Positions 33,589-44,650 of a DNA stretch of 64,000 nt are shown piece after piece (the first letter of the stretch is position 1; the number at the start of each line of letters is the position of its first letter). The DNA is taken from assembly GCF_028554725.1 (NCBI RefSeq), contig NC_071671.1:20583501-20647500 (forward strand). The letters are read 5' to 3'. Below the pieces are notes generated by a model. It worked only from the letters and a program-made list of their open reading frames with translations. It did not search any database and was not told the origin of the DNA. The position numbers were made by a program, and so were the translations under genes. The DNA is from Zeugodacus cucurbitae (lineage: Eukaryota > Arthropoda > Insecta > Diptera > Tephritidae).

Positions 33589-35284
33589 CTTCTTCTTCTT
33601 GACTGGCGTAGACACCGCTTACGCGGTTATAGCCGAGTCCAAAACAGCGCGCCACGCATCTCTCCTTCTGGCAGTTTGGCGCCAATTGGTTATTCCAAGC
33701 GAAGCCAGGTCCCTCTCCACCTGGTCCTTCCATCGGAGTGGAGGTCTCCCTCTTCCTCTGCTTCCACCAGCGGGTACTGCATCGAATACTTTCAGAGCTG
33801 GAGCACCTTCATCCATTCGAACAACATGTCCTAGCCAGCGTAGCCGCTGTTTTTTTATTCGCTGGACTATGTCTATGTCGTCGAATAACACATACAGCTC
33901 ATCGTTCCATCGTCTGCGGTATTCGCCGTTGCCAATTCTTAAGGGACCATAAATCAGGAGCAAAACCTTTCTCTCGAAAACTCCTAGTGCCGTCTCATCG
34001 GATGTTGACATCGTCCACGCTTCTGCACCGTAAAGTAGGACGGGAATGATGAGAGACTTGTAGAGTTTGGTTTTTGTTCGTCGAGGTCTGGAGAAAGCAG
34101 AACTAACGGCGCGGGTGTTGTTTCCAATGATATCGATATCATCGGCGTACGCCAGTAGCTGTACACTCTTATAGAAGATTGTACCTTCTCTGTTTAGCTC
34201 TGCAGCTCGTATTTTTTTCTCCAGCATCAGGTTAAAGAAATCACACGAGAGTGAGTCACCTTGTCTGAAACCTCGTCTGGTATCGAACGGCTCGGAGAGT
34301 TCCTTCCCGATCCTGACGGAGCTTTTGGTGTTGCTCAACGTCAGCTTACACAGCCGTATTAGTTTTGCGGGGATACCAAATTCAGACATCGCGGCATAAA
34401 GGCAGCTCCTTTTCGTGCTGTCGAAAGCAGCTTTAAAGTCGACAAAGAGATGGTGTGTGTCGATCCTATTTTCACGGGTCTTCTCCAAAATTTGGCGCAT
34501 GGTGAATATCTGGTCCGTTGTTGATTTTCCAGGTCTAAAGCCACACTGATAAGGTCCAATCAGTTTGTTGACGGTGGGCTTTAGTCTTTCACACAATACG
34601 CTCGACAGAACCTTATACGCGATGTTGAGGAGGCTTATCCCACGGTAATTGGCGCAAATTGTGGGGTCTCCCTTTTTGTGTATTGGGCAGAGTACACTGA
34701 GATTCTAATCGTCAGGCATGCTTTCTTCCGACCATATTCTGCAAAGAAGCTGATGCAAGCACCGTATCAGCTCTTCGCCGCCGTATTTGAATAGCTCGGC
34801 CGGTAATCCATCGGCACCCGCCGCCTTATTGTTCTTCAAGCGGGTAATTGCTATTCGAATTTCTTCACGGTCGGGCAATGGAACATCTGCTCCATCGTCG
34901 TCGATTGGGGAATCGGGTTCGCCATCTCCTGGTGTTGTACTTTCACTGCCATTCAGCAGGCTGGAGAAGTGTTCCCTCCACAAACTCAGTATACTCTGGT
35001 CATCAATAACTAGATCACCTCTGGGGGTCCTACAGGAGTGCGCTCCGGTCTTGAAACCTTCAGTTAGTCGCCGGATCTTTTCGTAAAATTTTCGAGCATT
35101 ACCCCTGTCGGCCAGCTTTTCAAGCTCTTCATACTCACGCATTTCGGCCTCTTTCTTTTTTTGTCTGCAAATGCGTCTCGCTTCCCTCTTCAGCTCTCGG
35201 TATCTTTCCCATCCCGCTCGTGTTGCGGACGATCGCAACATTGCGAGGTAGGCAGTCTGTTATCTCTCCACTGCGAGACGACAA
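33589..35284 (-). mobile_element. RTE-like LINE copy E, inserted in an older LINE
   Basis: A minus-strand copy with a (CTT)n tail, (GAA)n on its own strand, at 33586-33600. A 10-bp target duplication, TTAATTACTT, is at 33579-33588 and 35285-35294. It is 5'-truncated in the linker between endonuclease and reverse transcriptase. The host sequence on both sides is one CR1/jockey-type LINE. The duplication ends in ACTT, which matches the CTT tail unit. Confidence 0.95.
33619..35241 (-). pseudogene. RTE-like reverse transcriptase ORF (copy E)
   Basis: From 35241 the frame gives the linker (ERYRELKREARRICRQKKKE, ARKFYEKIRRLTEGFKTGAH) and the reverse transcriptase start up to EESMPDD, where a Trp codon has become TAG (about 34705-34707). 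The same frame then continues: KGDPTICANYRGISLLNIAY, FVDFKAAFDSTKRSCLYAAM, GFRQGDSLSCDFFNLMLEKK, LAYADDIDIIGNNTRAVSSA. At about 34090 an in-frame deletion of roughly 90 residues joins AFSRP to RRTKTKLYKS. The C terminus is open to the TAA at 33619-33621. With one stop and one deletion it is less decayed than copy C. Confidence 0.92.
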
Positions 35285-35294
35285 TTAATTACTT

Positions 35295-35905
35295 GGTGTC
35301 ACAAAAATGATAAGCCACTGAATCTTAAAAAATGTAAAACTATGTGCTTTTCCCGCAGAACTGGTGATCCTTCTCCTTATATAGTAAATAACTTCAGTTT
35401 AGAGCAAGTTTTTAGCTTTGTTGATTTAGGAGTTACGACCGTAAACTAAATTTTAATTCTCATGTAAATTTAATAGTCTTAAAAGCTAAAGGTGCTCTTA
35501 GCTTTGTTAAACGTTGGTCTAGAGAATTGTGGTCCGTATATTACTAAAATTCTTTTTACAACATTGGTAAGGCCTATGTTGGAGTATAGTTCTGTGTTAC
35601 ACTCACTAGTCGCAGAGAAATGCTAGGTATAATATTGCTAGTAAAACTTATGAATGGTTTAGTTTGTAGTTCATTCCTTTTGTCTGATATTAAGTTTAAT
35701 GTCCCATTGCGTTCATCTAGGCAGTTTAGACCATTACTTCTAGAACAAATTTTGAGTTAAACGATCCAAACCGCCGAATATGTTAGGATTTTAATTCTCA
35801 TTCCAGCAAATTTGATCCATCTGACTCAATATTTAGCATCAAAAAAACTATTTTGTCTTCTCTTAATAAGTAATATTCAGAAATTTTTAACTTTTTGATT
35901 TTATA
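35295..35905 (+). pseudogene. CR1/jockey-type LINE remnant, downstream piece
   Basis: The continuation of the LINE at 33495-33588. It reads WCHKNDKPLNLKKCKTMCFS, RRTGDPSPYIVNNFSLEQVF and SFVDLGVT, then after frameshifts NFNSHVNLIVLKAKGALSFV and TKILFTTLVRPMLEYSSVLH. Finally SDIKFNVPLRSSRQFRPLLL near 35690-35740 is the usual C-terminal segment of CR1/jockey-group LINEs. Multiple stops show it is old and dead. The exact clade is uncertain. Confidence 0.75.
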
Positions 35906-36104
35906 AATTTTAAATCTCAGCTGTTCAAATGTTTCCTTCTGTAGCTGAGCAGTTTGAGAACTGGACGCTTAAAAATCTCTTGCCTTTCTAGACTCGGCAA
36001 ATTCCGCTCGTATGCGGACTGCGCACGCACGCGTCTGTTGGGCGGTAGGAGGGTAATCATTTGGGTTTATATATTCTCTTCTTCTTGACTGGCGTAGACA
36101 CCGC

Positions 36105-37610
36105 TTACGTGGTTATAGCCGAGTCCACAACAGCGCGCCACGCATCTCTCCTTTTGGCAGTTTGGCGCCAATTGGTAATACCAAGTGAAGACAGGTCCTT
36201 CTCCACCTGGTCCTTCCATCGGAGTGGAAGTCTCTCTCTTCCTCGGCTTCCACCAGCGAGTACTGCATCGAAAACTTTCAGAGCTGGTGCACTTTCGTCC
36301 ATTCGAACAACATGACCCAGCCAGCGTAGCCGCTGTCTTTTTATTCGCTGGTCTATGTCTTTGTCATCGAACAACACATACAGCTCATCATTCCATCTTC
36401 TGCGGTATTCGCCGTTGCCAATGTTTAAGGGACCATAAATCTTCCGCAAAACCTTTCTCTCGAAAACTCCTAGTGCCGTCTCATCGGATATTGACACCGT
36501 CCACGCTTCTGCACCACAAAGCAGGACGGGAATCATGAGGGACTTGTAGAGTTAAGTTTTTGTTCGAAGAGAGAGGATTTTAATTTTCAATTGCCTACTC
36601 AGTCCATAGTATCACCTGTTGGCAAGAGTGTCCGCGTTGGATTTCAAGGCTGACATTATTATCGGTGTTGATGCTGGTGCCTAGGTATACGAAATTATCT
36701 ACAAAGTTATGACTGTCAACAGTGACGTGGGAGCCAAGACGAGAATGCGCTGACTGTTTGTTTGATGACAGGAGATATTTAGTCTTGTCCTTGTTCACCA
36801 CCAGACCCATTCGCTTCGCTTCCTTATCCAGGCACGAAAAACTAGAACTAACGGCGCGGGTGTTGTTTCCAATGATATCGATATCGTCGGCGTACGCCAG
36901 TAGCTGTACACTCTTATAAAAAATTGTACCTTCTCTATTAAGTTCTGCAGCTCGTATTATTTTTTCCAGCAGTAGATTGAAGAAGTCGCACGATAATGAG
37001 TCACCCTGTCTGAAGCCTCGTTTGGTATCGAACAGCTCGGAGAGGTCCTTCCCGATCCTGACGGAGCTTTGGTGCTACTCAACGTCAGCTTACACAGCCG
37101 TATTAGTTTTGCGTGGATACCAAATTCAGACATCGCGGCATAAAGGCAGCTCCTTTTCGTGCTGTCGAAAGCAGCTTTAAAGTCGACAAATAGATGGTGT
37201 GTGTCGATCCTCTTTTCACGGGTTTTCTCCAAAATTTGGCGCATGGTGAATATCTGGTCAGTTGTCGATTTTCCAGGTCTAAAGCTACACTGATAAGGTC
37301 CAATCAGTTTGTTGACGGTGGGCTTGAGTCTTTCACACAGTACGCTCGATAGAACCTTGTATGCGATATTTAGGAGGCTGATCCCACGGTAATTGGCGCA
37401 GATTGTGGGATCTCCCTTTTTATGGATTGGGCAGAGCACACTGAGATTCCAATCGTCAGGCATGCTTTCTTCCGACCATATTTTGCAAAGAAGCTGATGC
37501 ATGCACCTTATCAGATCTTCGTCGTCGTATTTAAATAGCTCGGCTGGCAATCCATCGGCCCCCGTCGCATTGTTGTTCTTCAAGCAGGTAATTGCTCTCA
37601 GAGAGCAGGA
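36105..37610 (-). pseudogene. RTE-like reverse transcriptase ORF (copy F)
   Basis: Reverse transcriptase with TCLKNNNATGADGLPAELFK, KGDPTICANYRGISLLNIAY, FVDFKAAFDSTKRSCLYAAM (motif A) and, after a one-base loss near 37065 that shifts the frame, the YADD segment around 36870-36890. The MGLVVNKDKTKYLLSSNKQS segment follows at 36700-36810. A further frameshift near 36550 precedes the open C-terminal 143 residues (36105-36536: LCGAEAWTVSISDETALGVF, WLGHVVRMDESAPALKVFDA). Non-functional through several small indels. Confidence 0.9.
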
Positions 37611-38330
37611 GTGCAAGTCGAGTAGAAAATCGTTCGGCGGTCGGTTGTGATTGCAGCTTCTCGATGTCGAACCTTCCTTGTGTTTGTTGGCGTGTGCGCT
37701 TTTCTACACAAAGGCGGGTGCGTATCTTAGCTGCTACAAGATAGTGGTCCGAGTCGATGTTGGGACCACGAAGCGTACGCACGTCAAAAACACTGGAGAC
37801 ATGGCGTCGATCTATCACAACATGATCGATCTTGTTGCGAGTGATTCGATCCGGGGACAGCCATGTAGCTTGATGAATTTTCTTATGCTGGAATCTAGTA
37901 CTACAGACGACCATATTTCGGGCCCCGGCGAAGTCAATCAGCCTCAGACCGTTTAGCGATGTTTCGTCATGGAGGCTGAATTTTCCGACTGTTGTGCCAA
38001 AGACACCTCTTTACCAATCCTAGCGTTGAAATCGCCAAGCACGATTTTGACATCGTAGCGGGGGCAGCGCTCATAGGTACGTTCTAGGCGCTCATAGAAG
38101 GTATGTTTGATCACTTCGTCCTTCTTTTCCGTCGGGGCGTGGGCGTAAATCAGCGATATGTTGAAGAACCTCGCTTTGATGCGGATTGTGGCTAGACGTT
38201 CATCCACCGGAGTGAATGTCTCGACGATGGAGTCTCTCTCCCACCACGAATACCACACCAAATTTGCGCTCCTTTATATTTCCACTGTAGTAGATGTCAC
38301 AAGGACCCACCATCATAGTCCTTTATACGT
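37600..38330 (-). pseudogene. RTE-like AP-type endonuclease domain (copy F)
   Basis: The best endonuclease of the family in this window. It reads TFTPVDERLATIRIKARFFN, ISLIYAHAPTEKKDEVIKHT and DVKIVLGDFNARIGKEVSLA (metal-binding GDFN block, about 38010-38060). After a frame change comes TWLSPDRITRNKIDHVVIDR and GPNIDSDHYLVAAKIRTRL with the SDH motif (about 37720-37780). The domain nicks the target DNA to prime reverse transcription. It ends at LLLSES and jumps into the reverse transcriptase at about 37595, deleting the linker. Confidence 0.88.
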
Positions 38331-38529
38331 TTGCTGTGGTCGTCTTCAAAAGGGGGGTGTCTCATCCGAGGCTGTTGCTTCTTATTCATTGGTTATTCGT
38401 TTTTAGGTGGTGGATCCCAAACCCTACGCACAACCGCAGATGAGGGATTCGCCTTCTCACTTTAGCTCGCCTCCAAACGGATGCCTTACGTGTCTTACGT
38501 GAACTTCTACATATGACTCCATATATATT

Positions 38530-39490
38530 ATATATTATTGTTGCTTATTATTGCTGACCGTTCAGTGACAAGTAAAAGTACTAATCGAAGAGAAAGCAAT
38601 AAAAAAAAATTAAAATGTGGAGGAAATAACAAAAATAAAAGAAAAATAGCAAAGAAATAAAACGAAGCAAACAATTTCATGGACAGCTTGTTTCTCGGGT
38701 AATTTAATCTAAAAGCGTAAATTTGATTATTTATCGACATCTTTCAAACAGACAAACTGACAAGAGTATAGCATACATGTGGGCGCTACGTATGTATGCT
38801 TTTCCGAATTCGTTCACAAGCACATGAATGTGTGTGTATTTCATGTGATTGCTGTTATTTTATTATTTACTTGTAGTGAGTTGCTTGTTTGGCTAGAAAA
38901 TTTCATGTTTGATTTAATATTTAAGTTATTAGTTAGCTGGTATCTATATAAGGGGAGGTGATTTAAGTGGAAAAATCTCAACTTGTCAGTTTAAAAATTT
39001 ATGCGCCTACAAGATAATTCGACTTTTTTAAAAATTCAATCTTAAGATACTTCCGAAAAAAGAGGGATTTAATGACAGCATGAGATAATGTAAACTCGGA
39101 TATTACTTTAACATATTGAATAATAAAGTCTTACAGAGAAAAAAAGGATATTGTATACTCAAATAAATTGTGAGGTTATTCTAGAAACCCTTTCCATATC
39201 CGCAAATACTCCTAGTATGGATAAAAGAGTGAGAACCAAGGTGTGAAGGCTGTGTCACGTAATATCGATAGAGATCATCAGGAAATATTCACTGATTTTA
39301 TTTATTTAAGGTCCACGAGTTCTAGACTAAATAGCTAAATTTCCAGAAAATATCAGCACGCTCCTAGTCGGGTTGAAATAAACCTGTATTACTCTTATTA
39401 CCGAGTTTAGCATACTAACAATACCCAGCGATTGTAACCAAGTAGGTATCCTATATGGGATACTATACAAAGAAATATAATGAATATATT
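38530..39490. other. AT-rich non-coding stretch
   Basis: No gene or bounded element recognised; short open frames only. Confidence 0.5.
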
Positions 39491-39493
39491 AAT

Positions 39494-40118
39494 AGCGGCC
39501 TTTACACGCTCACATATGTGTGACAACATGTGTGACATCACACCAAGTTGTATCGTGTAAAGGGGGAAAACACATGCATGTCACACATGTTCAAAGTTTT
39601 CAAAATTGTTTAATTTTTCTGCTGGTGTGTCACACAAGTGTGATCGTGTGAAGGCTGCATGATGCACGCAGTGTATTTTTTCAGTCGAAAAAAAGACAGT
39701 CTGCAGAGATGGTGTCGCGCATGAACGAGCAATTTTGGAAAGAGTTTAATTTATGGCGTTATCAGCGCCAAGAGGTCGTTGTAAACTGCAACATCCATCC
39801 TTAGAAAGTTTTTGTAATGCTTTGGGCAAGATATTTCTAGTTCTTTTAAAAAAATTGTACGCGAGAGTGTTGGTCTTTTCTTACGCCAATCTTGCACCCA
39901 AATTCGTTTTTTCTTGCCACTTTTTGCAATTTCTTCCTCTTTCTCCATTTCCAAAATTTCTTCAATAAGAAGAGCTGCCACTAATGCGCGTGCCATGTTT
40001 ACTCGTTGAAATCTGAACGAAAGTGAAGTTCACACATATCCATGACCGTGTGAACGAAAACGTCAAACTTTTGCATCATGCCATGTTCGCGAGCATGTGT
40101 GACCGTGTAAAGGCCGCT
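39494..40118 (-). mobile_element. Non-autonomous PIF/Harbinger element
   Basis: A 625-bp element with inverted ends AGCGGCCTTTACACG (from 39494) and CGTGTAAAGGCCGCT (to 40118). Flanking AAT at 39491-39493 and 40119-40121 gives a 3-bp target duplication; shifting the frame by one base gives TAA, which fits the TWA preference of Harbinger. Subterminal sequence is rich in TGTGTGAC/GTCACACA repeats in both orientations, likely transposase-binding sites. It retains only the start of the transposase gene, so it depends on another copy. Confidence 0.9.
39751..39996 (-). pseudogene. Harbinger transposase (HARBI1-like), N-terminal fragment
   Basis: 81 residues: an acidic/basic start (MARALVAALLIEEI), then KKRIWVQDWRKKRPTLSRTI and LEISCPKHYKNFLRMDVAVY followed by NDLLALITP. 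This is the conserved N-terminal region of PIF/Harbinger transposases (the W-V-x-D-W and Y-x-N-F-L-R-M-D pattern is family knowledge). The DDE nuclease domain that should follow is entirely missing; the frame stops just after the conserved region. The ATG at 39996 gives the usual start position. Confidence 0.9.
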
Positions 40119-40121
40119 AAT

Positions 40122-42614
40122 GACAATGAGCAGTTCAGCAATTTTCATTATTTTGGAACGCCAGGACTAATATAAATACCTCGCCATCGAATTAATACTT
40201 ACCTTCCTGAAAGTGGTTCCAGTAATGCCGTATTCTGGTAGAAGGTTATTATGGAGAGTTCATGTCACTGATTCCCCTATCAACCTTTCCTTTGAGCTTG
40301 AACCAGCCTCCTATTCCTATATGAGTGAAGTGTAGAAAAAGGCTTGAGCTCGACAACAAACTGAGCTACAGAACATGGAATGAACTCGAACTTCCTACGG
40401 AATTCAGAGTTTCCAAGCATAGAGTTTAATTGAGTTTCCTTTAAAATACAATTTAAAACTTTCATCTAACTCAAATTCATTATGGTACGACTCGCAATTC
40501 GATGAGGCTAAAATAAAAGCATGTTTTTCTAGGAAACAACAAATCCCCAGTGGTCATGTCATTGCACAACAACACTCTCATAACCATTTGCAAGTCATTT
40601 GCTTGCAATTTGCATTTTTTTTTTTCAAATTCAAGCATGGAACTTGAAACTCAGCCCCGAACGCCAACGACAATTGGATTATTTGACGCGCAATTGAGTT
40701 CGAACAGCTGCTCGGTTGAGGTCCATTTGACTTTGCTGTTTCTTGATGTTGCTGCTGTTGTGGCTGCTGCCGCTTCGTGCGTTATAAGCTGTTGTCCAAA
40801 GCGATCGTTCGAATAAAATAATATTAGGAAGAAAGTTTAATTTCTTCATTCTTTATCTTTATAGTAAATTAATTCGAAAGCAAATAAAATTCATTAAAAT
40901 TGTTCAATATACATATTCTGTGTTAGAATTTTAGTATTTTACAAATGTTGAACTGTACTAAAATTTAAAGTGTGCCTTATGTACATATATTAAAAATTAA
41001 ATTTTTTTGTGAAAAAAATAATGTAAAATTCAATGTTTTCAATAAAAATTTTAATTCCACTCAAACAAAATTCAGAGTTTCACTCAGATCTAAATTTCGA
41101 GTCATATCTGATACGAGTTTTAAATATTCGTTGGTGGTAATATTTGCTAATAAATAGTGGGAATATATAATTGAGTTTATTTAATATTATCACTTAAAAC
41201 TATTAAAATTTTAGCTCAATTTGTGTTGAGAGTTTCTGTAGTTTCTAAATCATTCTAAAATTTTATTGAAAATATGTATTACTAGCCTACCTATGTATAA
41301 CTAAATTAAAGAACAAATAAGTTTTGTAGTTTCGCACGCATTGAGTGGCAAACTCAACCATTAAGTCCTTTAATATTAAATGCCACATTTCTTTCAAGCT
41401 TGAACCTTATATTTTATAAAAAGGTTGTATGTGAAGAGAAGAATATGCATTTCACACAATTTCAAATATTAACTCAATAATGATTTGAGGTTGAGTTAAG
41501 CTAAATCTCAAGATATCAGCTTTAGCTGGATTCATTAAATTGAGTTGCCGTTTTATCTTGTCAACTATTTTCACCTATTTCAGTACAATGAAAAATCATG
41601 ACATTTTATTTGAGTAAACATTTTTTTTGCAGTTGTTCGCTATATTTTCTTCTTGTTTGAGTTTTTTATGGTTTTGAGTGGGTTTATATATGATTGAGCT
41701 TTTATAAAATTCTTATATTTATAACTTTCAGCTTGCAATTATGTTTCTTTTTGTTTGAGTGACGAATACTTTGAGTTTGAGTAATTTCGATTTGTTACTA
41801 TTTTGAGTAGGTTTGTGTATGAATGTGAATTTTTCTACAATCTTGGTTTCTGAGCTAGATTTCTCACACTTTTTGGGAGTTACGCTGTCTGTAGTTGCAT
41901 TTTGATGTTAACTTTGAGTTACTTTCTACATATGAGCGAGTTTATGCGGATTTAAGTTAGATTTCTTAAATAAGTTTTGTCTATTTTTATTAAAATATGT
42001 GTTAATTGTTAAACTTGTTTAATTTTTTTTTTCTATATTCAACATGACAAATTATTTAGAGGACTTTTTTGAGTATGAGAACAAGTCTGAGTGTGAGTTG
42101 GGTAAAATTCATTTTCAGTGCTAATCACTCGCTAAACAGAATTTCAAGAAAAGCGGTCGGGCGCATCCACATAAATGTAAAGACTTGTCGGACACATAAA
42201 CATGCATGCCCTTCGCCGCTACTTTATTGGCGTGAGTATTAGCAAAGCATTTTATCCCTGCAATTTTCCAAAGACTTACCCACCCAAGTGCGGTAGGCAA
42301 TAAGCGCTTTTTGCACATGAGTGTATCTATTTATATACGCAGACCCATAAAGAACAAAAAATTGAAAATTTCAAAAATATCTACAAAAATCGAAACTACT
42401 CTCGAAATTTCTGGTTTATAAATTTTATAGAATAATACTTTTAAATATGGGGCTACGCTTCTCAAATAATATGTTAAGCTGTTAAACTTCTGATGAGATA
42501 TTTTAATATCGACCTAATTATTTAAGGAATTTTTGATTTATACTTGCCAAACAGGTGGCAACCCGCTACAAATAATTTTAAATTTAAAACTCTTTGTTTG
42601 CTATTTATGTTATA
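40122..42614. other. AT-rich non-coding stretch
   Basis: No gene or bounded element recognised. 40640-40810 is less AT-rich and has a GCTGTTGTGGCTGCTGC stretch, but neither strand shows a recognisable protein. 41460-42090 contains many GAGTTTGAGT-like words, possibly a very degenerate minisatellite related to the one at 63165-63459. Confidence 0.45.
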
Positions 42615-43520
42615 TTATTATATTAGTTTTGTTTACATAACGGTTGTTTGTAACATCTAAAACTAAAAGAGTTAGATTTGGAGTCATATATACCAAAGTG
42701 ATCAGGGTGACGAGTAGATTTGAAATCCGGATGTCTGTCGGTTATTTGTATTTAACTCGCAAACCAATAAAGCTATATAAACCAAACTTTCTGCAGTCGG
42801 TTCTCTTACGTACCGCACCACACACCATGAAAATAGTTGAAATCGGATAATAACCACGCCCACCTCCCATACAAAGGTTAGGTTGAAAATTACTAAAAGT
42901 GGGTTAACTCACTAACGAAAAACGTCAGAAACACTAAATTTTGCAGAAGAAATTGCAGAAGGGTGCTGTACTCAGAAATGCTTGCTTACAAAATGGAAAA
43001 TGGGCGTGACATCGCCCACTTATGGGTCATTCCTTATAACTCAATTTTGAATTCCATCTGAATCCATCACTGTATAATGTAAACATAAGGAACCAATGAA
43101 GATAGCTGAATAAAACTTTACACAAATAGTGCATATCATCTCTGGCTTCACTTGTGAAAAAAAAAACGGACCATAACTTTTCAAGGCCCCAGATATCGAA
43201 TATGTTGAACTCAGCGCCTAAGGATAAATTTTAACCGAAAATATGAGTAAATCTCTCAAATAATGTAATGTAATTCTGAGGAAATTGTTTTCTTCTAATA
43301 GTGTGTCTTTGTTCCAAAAATTATTAAAATCGGTCATAACATCTCCATATATCTCATTGTAGGTTTTTCAAAAGTATCTTCTCCTAGCTCTCATATACCT
43401 AATTATAGGTTTTTCAAAAATACGGTGAGCTTTATTCCGCATATATGTATGTATTTTGAGTAAAAATTAAGATATCTTAATGAAACTTGGAACATATGTT
43501 CCTTGGAAAATGGTCGTGTA
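42615..43520 (-). mobile_element. HINE-like interspersed repeat, copy 3
   Basis: Same family and orientation as copy 2 and the right-edge copy: TTAGTTTTGTTTACATAACG, GATCAGGGTGACGAGTAGAT, CCGGATGTCTGTCGG, TTAACTCACTAACGAAAAAC, the CCACGCCCACCTCCCATAC block and CTTCTAATAGTGTGTC. The microsatellite is reduced to one GTCTGTCGG. Its far end (43440-43520) has a rearranged piece (ATCTTAATGAAACTTGGAAC) that in the right-edge copy lies near the microsatellite. Non-coding. Confidence 0.6.
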
Positions 43521-43984
43521 CTTGTTTTATAATTTTTTTGTTTTTTTTTTAATAATATATGTTTTACTTTTTTAACATTTGGCAACTCTTTTTACAAAAA
43601 AATTTATTTGGAAATTTTCTTAAACATTCTCAGTTTGTTAAGTTTGTTTTGATTTTCACATTTTTATTTATTTATAATTTTATTGATTACAATTTTAAAA
43701 CATGTGGCAGCATTGTAATATTCGATTGTCACTAAGAAAAAAATGGTGCGTGGAATCCCTAAGCGCGTAAGAAGTTATACTTCTTAGTGATATTCCAAGA
43801 AATACATATAATTTTGTATGAAAGAAAACTAGCGAGAGGGAAAGGATAAAAATGTGGTGGAGTGACCAACACTTTCTTAAATTCACATTTTATAAATTTA
43901 TTATGCACATTTTATAAAACAAAGTCCAAATCAATTATCATTTTTGGGTTCTGACGGATTGATATCTATAATATTTACAATTGG

Positions 43985-44650
43985 ATTATGATAACTAAAA
44001 TACGATATGAAATGTCTTACATCTATTTTATCTATAGGAGTACCGGTTATTCGCTATACTCTACTATTTCTCCGATAATATCTGCAAAAGCTTGCGAACC
44101 TGCAGTTGACAACGGTAATAAAGCTTTACCTATGAACATTTTTATATCTCTCATCGATGAATTTGGTGATATATGCAATTAAATTCAATTTTTTACTATT
44201 ATGACTATCGGTAGGGTTTATTTTGCATTGTACCGTACACAAATCGCCAATTCTTATTGTTGTTGATATCGTCACATCAGCAATACTCGCGGACGCAGCC
44301 TTTATATCTAAATGAGGAGTGAGAATATGACATTTGTCTTGCTCATTGTGATAAATAGCAAAGCCTAAATTTCTTGTTTCATTTCGTTGAAATATGATAA
44401 CATCAAGATGTTTGACTGTTTAAGCACTTTATCTGAGAAATTATCAACATGAGCACGAAGACTTTGACAATTGAATGATATTATTGATAAACATTTTCTT
44501 GTGGTAAGAAACTCGAATAATTCTTTTTCTAAGGTGATAATTGGATTTTGACGTAATTTTATCATTTCATCTCGCAAAGCGCGACATCACCTGTCATTGC
44601 TTCCAATGCCATGATAAAATTTTTTCTGTTTAACATCATTTCTAATATGC
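43985..44650 (-). pseudogene. Endonuclease/exonuclease-phosphatase domain of a Helentron, remnant
   Basis: On the minus strand, frames from 44650 downward read MLNRKNFIMALEAMTGDVAL, MIKLRQNPIITLEKELFEFL, then CLSIISFNCQSLRAHVDNFS and DKVLKQSNILMLS. With one frame change the text continues FAIYHNEQDKCHILTPHLDI, TIRIGDLCTVQCKI and, in another frame, KLNLIAIYISPNSSMRDIKM. The SFNCQSLRAH start, the ILMLS(E) position and the AIYISPN block are the pattern of the EEP endonuclease that follows the helicase in Helentrons (family knowledge). The catalytic Glu after LMLS is replaced (YFNE). Several frameshifts and stops; dead. A LINE endonuclease is the alternative, but the preceding segment and the following text do not fit LINEs in this window. 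Confidence 0.65.

Larger units (their letters stand above)
36076..38521 (-). mobile_element. RTE-like LINE copy F, with intact-looking 5' end
   Basis: A minus-strand copy with a (CTT)n tail at about 36076-36088, reverse transcriptase, endonuclease and a 5' UTR reaching the terminal TGGAGTCATATGTAGAAG (38503-38520 read on the minus strand). The same 5' terminus appears at the inversion junction of copy A. TATATATT at 36068-36075 and 38522-38529 may be the target duplication, but the right flank is AT-repetitive so this is weak. The centre is deleted, joining the endonuclease directly to the reverse transcriptase. Confidence 0.9.

Noticed and set aside
39707..39780. Short plus-strand frame MVSRMNEQFWKEFN as the second Harbinger ORF
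   Set aside because: Only about 30 residues, overlaps the transposase fragment, and shows no Myb/SANT pattern.
40550..40816. 88-aa frame with an Ala/Val-rich end over a GCTGCT-type repeat
   Set aside because: The coding look comes from the triplet repeat; the minus strand gives only about 44 open residues and no domain.
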